From NCBI GenBank assembly GCA_002205965.3, contig NADL03000057.1:124001-188000 (forward strand): a DNA stretch of 64,000 nt. Direction: 5' to 3'. This stretch comes from Kappaphycus alvarezii. Taxonomy: Eukaryota; Rhodophyta; Florideophyceae; Gigartinales; Solieriaceae. Below the pieces are notes generated by a model that was given only the letters and a program-made list of their open reading frames with translations, did not search any database and was not told the origin of the DNA. The position numbers and the translations under genes were made by a program. Shown in pieces: positions 29,750-38,660 of the stretch (the stretch's first letter is position 1; each line of letters opens with the position of its first letter).

Positions 29750-30514
29750 GTTGCCGAAACACTGCAGAGCGAAGAGTCCGTTGCCTGGAAAGCGACTATA
29801 GATTGCGAGATCAAGTCCCTTAATGATCACGATACCTGGGTAGCAGAACCATTGCCAGAGGGCTCAAACGAACTCTCCACGAAACTACTACTCAGGACAA
29901 AGAGGCATCCCGACCGGTCAATTGCGCGATACAAAACACGGTTAGTCGTCCGAGGTTTCCTTCAAGGGCAATTTGAAGATATCTTTGCTCCTGTGGTAGA
30001 TTTAGCAGCAGTCAGAACTGCCTTATCAGTGGCTGTCAAGTGTGGGTACATTCTTCAACAAATGGACGTCCGAACGGCCTTCCTCCACGGAGATATTAAT
30101 GATGATGTGTATGTCCTCCCACCAGAGGGTTCTGGAATTCAAGTCAAAGAAGGTCATGCCCTCAAGTTGAAGAATGGACTGTATGGCCTGAAGCAGGCCC
30201 CTCGTTTATGGTTTCAGAAGTGTAAGAGTGTCGTCAAAGGGTTGGGCTTTGAAGAACTGAAGGCTGAACCTTGCATTTTTCGAAGAGGCAATGTATGGAT
30301 GATGCTCTATGTTGATGTTGTAATATTGATGGGCCCCTATCAACAAGAAGTTGAAAATGCAAAAGAACAGCTTAGATTTAATTTCGATATGAAGGAACTC
30401 GGCGACCTGCATGAATTTTTAGGCGTAATGTTTCATCGTGGTTCAGAGGGGGCATATTTATCGCAGGCTCACAACATCCGTCAGACTCTAAAGAGATTCG
30501 AAATGCAAGATTGA
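29750..30514 (+). pseudogene. Copia D reverse transcriptase
   Basis: Codons from about 29750 (EESVAWKATIDCEIKSL) lead into an open frame. It contains RYKTRLVVRGFLQG, FAPVVDLAAVRTALSVA, MDVRTAFLHGDINDDVYV and LKNGLYGLKQAPRLWF. The catalytic box reads LYVDVVIL, so the second Asp of YVDD is Val and polymerase activity is not expected. KELGDLHEFLGVMF and YLSQAHNIRQTLKRF follow to a TGA at 30512-30514, where the frame would otherwise run on into KPVNTPAL. Confidence 0.9.
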
Positions 30515-30520
30515 AAGCCT

Positions 30521-31010
30521 GTGAACACACCAGCATTATGTGGCAGTCGTTCAGAGGAGGACATTGCTCCAAAGGTCGATGTTCGCTTGTACAAGGAATT
30601 AGTTGATTCCTTGTCATATGTTTCAACTCGGAGACGTCCCGACATATCTCTTGCAGCTAACATGCTCTGCCGCAACTCCAAGAGCCCGGATACAGTAGAC
30701 CTCGTTGCAGCTAAACGTGTCCTACGTTATCTCAAGGGATCATGTTATCTTGCACTATTCATCCCCGTGAGCGTCTCTCCACTTTTCTGCTTCTCCGATA
30801 GCGATTAAGCAGGCGACAAAAGGGACCGTAAGTCTACGAGTGGAATAATTTTCAAGTTTGCAGATGCACCAATCCTATGGAAAACAATGAAACGGGACTG
30901 CATCGGTCTTTCTTCAGCAGACGCCGAACACATCGCAATGTGTGAATCAACTAAGCAAATCCTACGTGTTCATATTCTATGGGCCCGTGGTTCAGCAATT
31001 CAAAGCGGTT
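30521..31010 (+). pseudogene. Copia D RNase H
   Basis: Continues the RT after one in-frame stop: VDVRLYKELVDSLSYVSTRR, RPDISLAANMLCR and AAKRVLRYLKGS, with FSDSD as the start of the RNase H active site. A TAA follows (30807), then DRKSTSGIIFKF and LSSADAEHIAMCE, matching the standard LSSAEAEYxA motif. It ends in ARGSAIQSG at about 31010, overlapping the repeat that starts at 30985. Confidence 0.85.
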
Positions 31011-31830
31011 GATCTGCGCGGACCTTCGACTTGGCTTTTTGGCTGTGGAATGGGAGCGAATGCTAGTCGTTTTGTTGTGAGTGTGAAGAGTGAAGCTAGT
31101 TAAGCTGTTATTAAAAGGGTCGATACATGGGCGATGAGTATTACTATTTTAAGCACGGACATACCGCTGACATTTTCAAGCCCTTGATCAATTAAAAATA
31201 AATTGCCCTTCTTCATTCCTTTTATTCACATGAGTTGAGGGGGTAGACACAGACTGGAAGAAAGACTTGTATTTTGGGAAAGAGAGCGACGGTAGATAAT
31301 CTGCTCTGATTCCATCCCCAACTTTTCATTCATTCTTTGAACTGCTGAACGTTGGTCTCGGATACGCTTCCTTTGACTCAAAGCCCTAAATATTCCGTCT
31401 GCGAGAGAGCAATCGTGATTTATGAGCTGTTGTCGGGGAGCGGTTTGAGGAACGGGTAACACATTGGGGGAAGCAGTGGCAACAATAGAAGGCATTTTCA
31501 TGGGTAACAATCATTTCATGCATTATATGAAAGCACATGAAAAGAATCGAAATGGAAAATGTATTAACCTCGTCCTGTCGGGTATCACTTGCGAGCTCCT
31601 TTCGCAAGCATCGAACTGGCTACATATTTTCAAAATTTAACGCATAGCTACCCTCTGAGTGAGCGTCAACAATTAAAAGGGATCTACTGGCGGATTTGCT
31701 TCTTCTCGAGCGCTTAGAATTTCCCTAATTTCAACCACGATTGTTTGATGGGACATCAGGATAGGGTGCTGAAATTCTACGATCAGAATTACAGCCTCTG
31801 GAAGGTCCTGTTCTTCGCTGGGCCTAGCAT
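30985..31830. repeat. Repeat R1, copy 1
   Basis: Almost identical to 55573-56440 in the same orientation for about 700 bp, then diverging. It starts GTGGTTCAGCAAT and includes TATTAAAAGGGTCGATACATGG. It may contain the non-coding end of Copia D or its 3' LTR, but no second copy flanks Copia D on the left. It carries a minus-strand ORF kept open in both copies. Confidence 0.9.
31226..31501 (-). CDS. R1 ORF, copy 1 (91 codons, unknown)
   Basis: Starts with ATG at 31501 (CCCATGAAAATGCC). The product is basic with a predicted helical centre, SLADGIFRALSQRKRIRDQ, RSAVQRMNEKLGMESEQII, and a Ser-rich tail. The second copy at 55813-56088 is open over the same length with only a few changes. No domain is recognised. 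A second frame (31386-31607) is also open in both copies. Because the copies are so similar, an open frame is only weak evidence of selection. Confidence 0.4.
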   Translation of the reverse strand: MKMPSIVATASPNVLPVPQTAPRQQLINHDCSLADGIFRALSQRKRIRDQRSAVQRMNEKLGMESEQIIYRRSLSQNTSLSSSLCLPPQLM

Positions 31831-33155
31831 TGCTGCCAATAGTGGCTTAATTTTACAATAAAAGCCATGTTACCAATCTGTAGCTCTTATCGGGAGATAA
31901 AAAGTTATCCCTAACGTGCAACTCTTGCTAGCACCCTAGAAAGAGCAGAAGTGCATGCAAAATAATCAAACTTGCTTGCATTGGTTCGTTTTAACATTAT
32001 CCTTTTTTTTTCCCGTAGAGAGTTTACACATAACTTCCACGTATTTTGCACCTTTTCCAGAGACCTCACACTATGGAATGACAACAGATATCGTAATAAT
32101 AGCTGTTGCATTTCTTAGGGAGATTGAGGCCAAAAAGATTACTGGAAATATAAAAACGAATATTTGCATGCAAATGAAAACATGAACCTCCCCGCAATTC
32201 CACAGTAAGTCGTAGTTACACTCAGAAGCTCTCCTTGCGCCCATTGCGATCATTCTGTAGCATCCTGTAAATATATTTTCCAATTTAAAGTATATTTGTG
32301 CGTTAAAAGTCCTCAGAGAGAACTGTTTCAAATCGAAATATGTTTTTCTCTGAAATGGAACGGGATATTGCAGTGAGAAGAGTACCGTCTTAAAAGAAGA
32401 ACAATTTAGAGGGGCCAAAAGATTCTATTAGTTATTTCTGTACATGCTGACGAGATAACCAATTTTGAGGGTAACAATGGTTATATATTTTACTGTCAAA
32501 AAAGGTTCAGAGATACTGTAGGAGTCATTCTTACGGGTACAACTGGTACTAGGCTGCCATTGATAGGATCCAGATACGTGACCCGCTTGTCAACGAAAGA
32601 ATATGATTCGAGGCATAGCTTCTCTGAATGGACCTGCGAAGTAAACCAGAGCGTTTCGAAAAAATACGACACTGAATAGCTTAGAGTAATCTTCAATTCT
32701 CATATCCGGGTAAATTTTCAGTTTTCATCATAGCTCCTCACAAGAAGGGAATATTGTTATAAATTTGGGCGATAAAAGTTTTGCATTGTAAGTCAGTTCT
32801 TCTTTCGAGAGATTAGTAACCTAAGTGCTTATGATGCGGCAAAAGACTCTTCTATACTCTCTATTTGACGCCACTTGTCGTGCATTGGCTTTTTTATGTA
32901 GCAACGGTTTTCCGTTCTAAAAAGTTTCAACTTTATTGTTTCATTATACCCTTTTCTGAGCTCGAAGTCATTTTTTCAATTTCAAGTTCACTGAATAAGG
33001 TAATATATACACAGAAACTGGTCTCAAACATTTTTTTGCTGGATCCTTTTATTTCAGTTGCCCGGAAATGGTTCTAGGGAAAGAAACCTTTCAGTTTCCA
33101 CGCGTCCATCAGGAGAAATAAGTAGTAGGGAGATCATCTATCACATCATGGACTA
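31831..33155. other. Spacer with a weak match to 56.4-56.7 kb
   Basis: 32580-32770 matches 56540-56680 (GTGTCGTAT-TTTTCGAAAC, TTTTCATCATA, GGGAATATTGTTATAAATTTG). This suggests R1 and the region upstream of it on the minus strand were once one larger unit. Here the matching frame is broken soon after its ATGATGAAAACTGAAAA start (about 32730). No other feature is supported. Confidence 0.5.
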
Positions 33156-33590
33156 TGATAGGGGTAAATCGTCGGGAGAAGAGATATTCAGAATCAACCA
33201 CCCCAAGAAGGAGGTGTTGCAAGCGACAAAAGTGCTACCGTGGTATAGTTGAACGAACGAAAAGGAGTGTATAGGGAAGACAGTTGAATGGGCTACAAGC
33301 AAGTATGGAAGGGGCAGGGTCTACCACCTATGCTTAGTGACTAGGGTAAAATAAATGCTTCTTGGGTCTGAAGTTGACTCTCAACTTCCTAACTATTTGG
33401 GACTTGGCTTGAAGTTGTCTGCCAACTTGCTTGACCTTTCAAGGAGGAAGCACTTTACTCAGCTTATATAGACTTTTCGGCTAATCCTAAAGTCTCAATC
33501 AAACATACTAAATACCATAAAACGCATAAAAGGGCATCTTGTGGATGTGATTGGCCAGAGGGAAGATATTATCAAGGAAAATATCTGTAT
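33156..33590 (-). repeat. LTR of the element A family, copy at 33 kb
   Basis: Read on the minus strand it ends CCCCTATCA at 33156, as in element A, and keeps GCGACAAAAGTGCTACCGTGG (read on +). It also keeps both hairpins intact (33365-33430), and CTATATAAGCTGAG as TATA. U3 agrees with element A for about 120 bp beyond TATA and then changes abruptly at about 33575. Beyond that the acidic ORF begins. No internal element sequence adjoins. Confidence 0.85.
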
Positions 33591-34096
33591 CTACTCCTCA
33601 CAATCGTTATCCTCAACATCAGAACCAAATAACTCCTCCAAAATATCCATACTCTCAATGCAATCCCTACAAATTCCCTCGAACGGCTCAGAATGATAAA
33701 TGGCTTCATCAGACATATCAAGATCCTCCAATCCTTCCTCGCGACCCTCAGCCTCCGCGCCAACCCCATCCGAAGAATCCGAGATGACGATCACGCCCTC
33801 ACTATCCCCTCCATCCCCCACAGCAACTTCCCCACGATTATACACCATCGGTTCCCACGGAGCTACAAAGTCTTCAAATCCTCGGATCCCTCCACGTCCG
33901 ACTCAGTCCCCTCTGACTCCTCCTCCTCCGCCTCCTCCAAGAAGTGCCGACGAACCCACTCCCGAACACGCTCACGGTCCATCCTCCTGAAGTAGTCGTC
34001 GTAGTCTGTCGGCCCATTATTCATTAGGGCTAGGCCGTTGATGGGGCGAGAGGGGCGGCTTTTGGTGATGGGGGCGGAGGGGCGAAGGTTGTTCAT
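33591..34096 (-). CDS. Acidic-protein gene of unknown family, one frameshift
   Basis: Starts with ATG at 34096. The N-terminal part (frame 33863-34096) is basic, with RERVREWVRRHFLEEAEEE, and corresponds to EFFRRLFFEDEVEEVGEE in the ORF at 61764. After a one-base shift near 33870 the frame 33591-33848 continues. It has an acidic Asp/Ser run and ends in PFEGICRDCIESMDILEELF, then SDVEDND, as in the copies at 60634 and 22450. The intact product would be about 168 residues: a basic helix, an acidic middle and a CxxC end. The stop is about 20 bp from U3-like LTR sequence. Function unknown. The motif layout could suit a nuclear factor, but that is a guess. Confidence 0.55.
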
Positions 34097-34099
34097 TCT

Positions 34100-34430
34100 G
34101 ATAGACGTTGGGGAATGGGAGGCAATGCAGGGTGTTTTGGGGGGGAGGGGTGATGAGTAAAATGATCGGGGACATTTGGAACTTGGAATAAAGGGGTTTA
34201 AATAGGCTCCCGGGGCAGGTTCTATAGATTAGGAATAGGTAAAATAAATCTGCAAGGGATTTTGCAGTAGTGCATTTGCGCCCTTCTTCTCAAAAAAGGT
34301 GAATTTGGAGGAGGAAGTAAGCTAAAAGGGAAAAGGAACTTGATTCGGGGTCGATTCAGAGGGCTAAATGCAGTATAAAAATATCTCGATAAAATGGAAG
34401 TAAATTTGGAAATGACGGTGGGAGAAGTTA
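34100..34430 (-). promoter_or_regulatory. Upstream region shared by three acidic-type loci
   Basis: About 330 bp upstream of the ATG at 34096 match 56640-56960 (minus) and 61440-61763 (plus strand there). The core AGCCTATTTAAACCCC (34186-34201 read in reverse) is matched by AGCCTATTTAAGCCC at 61644-61658. It sits about 100-110 bp before each ATG, so it is a likely TATA-type promoter. Confidence 0.6.
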
Positions 34431-34467
34431 GGGGCGAGATCGTTGTAGGTTGTTGGATCACACGAAG

Positions 34468-34551
34468 GGAGGACCATTTCCTGTATTACATGGAGGGAGG
34501 ACCATTGCCTGTATTACATGGAGGGAGGACCATTTTCTGTATTACAGACTA
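34468..34551. repeat. 28-bp tandem repeat, about three units
   Basis: Units begin GGAGGACCATT at 34468, 34496 and 34524. They differ at one or two positions (TTCC, TGCC, TTTC). Confidence 0.9.
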
Positions 34552-35049
34552 CTCAAGATTTAAAAAAGATATTCTGCAAGACATTACAGCTTTCTATCCA
34601 AGAAATGAAGCGCCCATCTCTTTTGAATTTCCTTCCGTAACAATGCCATACCCTTAAAAAATTGTTACTGCTCAACTCTCAACAGAGTTATACATAGATA
34701 GAACCGAAAGTTTTGTACCTCATATATTCTGCGATAACCAGGCTTCCGAAAGAATGTATAAGACAACAAATCTCTCCTACCAACGGTTGGAAAGGGCGGG
34801 AAAGGCCTTAGTTGATATAGGCTCAGTTCGGGAATATCGGCTTTTGCAATGAAATGCCGTCAATTCGATCATTACCACCAAGTTCAGTGAGCCTTGCTTG
34901 ATGCAGAGTCAAGTTCGAACCTTTAGTTCCGCAAAATAGGCCAGTCGCTGATTTATTGAGGAGATAGAGGCACTGTTGCCTTTAATAGTGAGAAGTTATC
35001 ATGAGGAGAGTTCCGCCCAGATAGTTTCACCCACAGAATAAAACCCCCG

Positions 35050-35265
35050 AATGAAGTTGGGAGTCAACTTTAAACCTAAAACTTCAACCAATTCCCTGGC
35101 CTCGAAGCGAGATAATGGAGTCTGCTCCTTTAGAGCTGGTTACTACAGCCATTACTCAGCTCTGACGCGCACTCCTCTCCATCCCCCGATAACGTCTACT
35201 GTACCACGTTAGTCGCTCGCAAAGATTCTCACCTCGGGTCTTAAATGGTTCCCTTTTCCTAAGGC
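35050..35265 (+). repeat. Degenerate LTR fragment of the element A family
   Basis: GAAGTTGGGAGTCAACTT (hairpin 2, one G-T change) is followed by sequence like the R-U5 end of element A: TGTACCACGTTAGTCGCTCGCAA and GGTCTTAAATGGTTCCC. Only this part is recognisable. The flanking 34552-35049 and 35266-35675 show nothing else. Confidence 0.6.
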
Positions 35266-35675
35266 GCTATTTGTACCCTACTAGCGATATTTTATCCACA
35301 TCGGTTACAAAAGTTTTCTTTGCGAACACATTAGATGGTTATGAATCCTCTGCATCATCAATTAAGGTAACGGTATTCACTTTGGGATTCTCCAAAGATT
35401 TCCATTTCTGCGCTTCAGCCATATCATAGCGGCGTCTTAAATATTCCTCTTTTCTCTTGGGTCGAGGCGAGATCTCAAGGAAACACCTCTGTTTTCATAC
35501 CAATTGTCGCCTCTGTTCTTGTCATTTTATTGAAAATTTTGATACCTTTCAAGCGTTCTCCGAACGTTAGTAGACATTCACATGTCAAATTCGAGAAGCT
35601 TGTGGCCTAGTTTCGTTTGAAAATTAAAAGAAGTTGCCTCTCGAAAATCTCTTAGAGCCTTCCATGTACGGTAAC

Positions 35676-36084
35676 TGTTGTTCGGTGTTGGCCCGACACA
35701 CGATGGTGGAGGTGGCAGGGCGGTCTGAAGCCAAACAGTAGGAGCGACGAAAGGGAAACGAAAGGACTGGGAAGGCGTTGAAGGAGACGTTGCGGAGATA
35801 CGCGATAGGTCTGGAAAGAGCTGCGGGAAAACACGATGGGCACCTCACTTGCTGTGTCTTGCTTGTGAGTTGCCTCCCGCCAATGCAGGATGCCTTTTAT
35901 GCGCGCCCTTCTTCTTGGCTGGCTGTCTACCGACCGCGACGAATTCGGAAACTGTGATGCCTAGTGCATCGTGAAAGGTACGTCACCTACGCAGTTGAAA
36001 GCTACGCAGTTCAGATCAATGTCTTGGCTACCCACGCTTCAGCACTATATTTGAATTCTGTTGCTGCCGTTTTGGGTTACAACA
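35676..36084 (-). repeat. 3' LTR of element F
   Basis: Begins TGTTGTTCGGTGTTGG and ends GGTTACAACA on the plus strand. It differs from the other LTR at three places (TCTGG/TCAGG, GGATG/GGAGG, ACAACA/ACTACA). A purine-rich GACTCATGGGGCGC precedes it on the minus strand and may be the polypurine tract. Confidence 0.95.
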
Positions 36085-36120
36085 GCGCCCCATGAGTCGA
36101 TAGGCAAAAGCCGTAGAGAA

Positions 36121-38067
36121 TCAGATAGCGGCAGCAAGTGCTCGTTGGGCGCGTGTCCCGTTAGACTGGATGTCTTGAAGATACTCCTTCACAAGCTCAG
36201 GTACATCCTGCTGGAGAGATTCGAGAGCTACCCAGTCAGTCTCATGCTCATCAAATCCCTTCCATTTCACCTTCAATTCCACTACACCCTTCCTGCGCCT
36301 GATGTCCATAAAGTCGTGCACGACCAGCATTTCGCCCTGTTGATATGCGAGATAATCTAAAACTTCTATCATTACTTCGAAGTCTGAATTTCTGAATCGC
36401 TGTAGTCTACGCCCGTGTACTTCGTGGCGTTTGTTGTCCAGTAATGACTCAATGATAAAGACGTATTCACTCGTGCATTCCACAACACGGTAAAGACCAG
36501 TCCACTTCAGCGCCGGCTTACGACTGTTCTTGCGGTCGACGACTCCTCTCAATACGAAATCGCCGTCCGAAAAATTAATCCTGCGCATGTTCGTCTTTCG
36601 ATTGTGAGCATCGATTGCCCGCCGACGCTTCTTTGTTGTCCGCTCCAAAACGTCTTTGTGCATTCCTTCTAGCGCCTTCATCGTGCTCTCAATATTCTTC
36701 ACTTGACGCTTACGTATTTCTTCCAAGTTCATGACCACTGTCCGTTTCCTTTCCTTGTGAGTCACAGCAGTACGCGGGGTGTCTTGTTCGTGACCTGTAA
36801 ACACCGTGAGGGGACAGCGGTTGCCAAGACGCGCTAGCCTGGTGTTATTAAGGGCAGACTGAACGACAGGAAGGATGTTCGGCCAACAGGACAGGGGAAG
36901 CTGGTATTCTGACAAGAGTGCTCGCGTGGTCCTGAGTAGTTCGCGATTCACTACTTCGACGGTTCCGTTGGACCAGGGACAGTATGCCAACGTGAAATGA
37001 TGAGCTGACTTCGTTACTTCCTTCAACTCTTTCACCACTTCGTTCTTGAAATGCGTCCCCCAGTCGGATACCCATTGCTTCACAGTTCCAAAATCGGCGA
37101 ACCACCTGATGAGCGTGTCTGCGACAACTTCTGCAGTAGTCTCTTTGGCTGGAACGAGCCGCACATAACCGCTGTGGTCATCCTTCACTACCAAGACGTA
37201 CAGAAAATCCTTCTCGGCCGGACACATATAACAGAAGTCGAAATGGATCAACTCGTTCGGCTTTTCTGCGTGCAAAGTGTGGCCTAATGGACGTGGTATC
37301 GTGGTTGATGGCTCTGTGCATAGGCAGTGAATGCAAGTACCGACAAATGACTTGACATTGCTTTCCATTTCCTTCCAATAAAAGTGCGCTCGGACAGTGG
37401 CAAGAGTTACATTGGCGCTTCTGTGACCGCCATGACCGGTATGGGCGGCGATGATTATGCGAAGCTTCAGTGTCGCTGCTTCATTCGGAATCCATAGCAC
37501 ATCTTGCGCGTTACGAATGCCTTCTGGTGTCTTGTTAAATTGCTTCGGGGGTTTCTCACTTGTCCCGTTCTGCGTGGCCATAACATCAGATAACTTGGGC
37601 CAGTCGAGCTTCGGATCGACACTGGGATTCACCGGAGCTATCATGAGAGCCATTGCATGCATGACTCTGCTAGCGTGGACGTGTCTCGAAGGGCTGGCCG
37701 CCCATCGAGTTAGCATATCTGCCCAAACGTTGTGCTCACCAGGCAGGTGTTCGACGACATAACGAAACGCGCTGAGCTTGATAGCCCATCGCATAAGCTT
37801 GGTGGCGGTGTGTCTTGATATGCCCGGATTTTTACCGTACGGGTCATACAGATAGACGAGGTTGGCGTGATCAGTAAATATGGTAGTCTCGTGTCCCATG
37901 ATCAAGTAATCCAGACGACACCTTGCCTCGACGATTGCGAAGCCTTCTTTCTCAGCGATAGACCAGTTGGCAGCTGATCCAGAGAAGGATCCGGAAAGGA
38001 AACAAAAAGGTTTGTGCCTCTGCTCCTCGATAGGTTTGTTTCGGTCCTCGGCCGGCACTTGGGTCAA
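36121..38067 (-). CDS. pol: Element F RNase H, integrase and chromodomain
   Basis: 648 codons. RNase H: NWSIAEKEGFAIVEA, TIFTDHANLVY and HLPGEHNVWADMLTRW. Integrase zinc module: AAHTGHGGHRSANVTLATVR ... CIHCLC. Core: HFDFCY, WVSDWGTHF and NGTVEVVNRE, giving D-D-E. After a tail with VHGRRLQRF, a chromodomain occupies roughly residues 570-635 (LKVKWKGFDEHETDWVALES), a module that in chromoviruses directs integration to marked chromatin. The first residues belong to RNase H, whose start (LFTDASDTT) is in the preceding frame. The domain is intact in sequence, but translation would need a frame correction at about 38070. Confidence 0.92.
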   Translation of the reverse strand: MTQVPAEDRNKPIEEQRHKPFCFLSGSFSGSAANWSIAEKEGFAIVEARCRLDYLIMGHETTIFTDHANLVYLYDPYGKNPGISRHTATKLMRWAIKLSAFRYVVEHLPGEHNVWADMLTRWAASPSRHVHASRVMHAMALMIAPVNPSVDPKLDWPKLSDVMATQNGTSEKPPKQFNKTPEGIRNAQDVLWIPNEAATLKLRIIIAAHTGHGGHRSANVTLATVRAHFYWKEMESNVKSFVGTCIHCLCTEPSTTIPRPLGHTLHAEKPNELIHFDFCYMCPAEKDFLYVLVVKDDHSGYVRLVPAKETTAEVVADTLIRWFADFGTVKQWVSDWGTHFKNEVVKELKEVTKSAHHFTLAYCPWSNGTVEVVNRELLRTTRALLSEYQLPLSCWPNILPVVQSALNNTRLARLGNRCPLTVFTGHEQDTPRTAVTHKERKRTVVMNLEEIRKRQVKNIESTMKALEGMHKDVLERTTKKRRRAIDAHNRKTNMRRINFSDGDFVLRGVVDRKNSRKPALKWTGLYRVVECTSEYVFIIESLLDNKRHEVHGRRLQRFRNSDFEVMIEVLDYLAYQQGEMLVVHDFMDIRRRKGVVELKVKWKGFDEHETDWVALESLQQDVPELVKEYLQDIQSNGTRAQRALAAAI

Positions 38068-38640
38068 TACGGCTGCCCAGTGGTGTCAGAGGCATCCGTG
38101 AAGAGACACATGGAGTGGTCCTCAACAGGATTAGCTAGTTTGACTGCGGCGGCCAGTTGTTGCTTGATTTCAGCGAAAGCTGACTCGTGCTCTGCGCCCC
38201 ACTGGTCGATGATGGAGAACTTGCGAATTCCTTTCCGAGTGCGTTTTCCAACTTCTTTGTAGCAATGCTCCAGAAGCTGGTGCAGTGGCGCGATACGTCG
38301 GGAGTACTCCTGGATCGAGTTTCGCATCCAGTTCGTTCCGCATACAAACTGTTGCAGTTCCGCGGCCCTGGTAGGAGGTTTCATAGATATGAGAGCGTCG
38401 TAGTGCCGTGGGTGATATTGTATGCCTTCCGCTGATATGATACGTCCACAGAACTGAACTTCTTTCTGGAATAGGTGCGTCTTTTCCGCGTGTATCTTGA
38501 GGCCGATTTCCAGGCAAACTTGTAAGAAGCTTTCTACGTTTGTCAAGAGTTCCCCTCTTCTTTGGCAAAGAAAACGAAGTCGTCTATCCACTGCATAAAC
38601 TTGTCGACTCGACCTTCAAATTTGTGTGCCAGCACCGCTT
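38064..38640 (-). pseudogene. Element F RT, C-terminal part
   Basis: The polymerase box appears as FMQWIDDFVFFAKEE near 38600-38560 in one frame. The continuation ESFLQVCLEIGLKIHAEKT ... FCGRIISAEGIQYHP is in the next frame (38064-38591), which shows a one-base loss near 38545. It ends in LFTDASDTTGQPY at a premature stop where the RNase H frame should continue. WIDD replaces the usual YxDD; the two Asp are intact. Confidence 0.85.
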
Positions 38641-38660
38641 GGAAATGGCTTCCAGAGTCG

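Larger units (their letters stand above)
27205..31010 (+). mobile_element. Copia element D, nearly full coding length
   Basis: Gag, protease, integrase, RT and RNase H are present in Copia order, with stops and shifts. The end passes straight into the repeat at 30985. No pair of LTRs was found, so the copy is either truncated or its LTRs have diverged. It is related to, but distinct from, element E and the scrap at 62370. Confidence 0.9.

Noticed and set aside
30985-31830. Repeat R1 as the 3' LTR of Copia D
   Set aside because: No matching copy precedes Copia D and the other copy is 24.6 kb away. It is kept only as one possibility.
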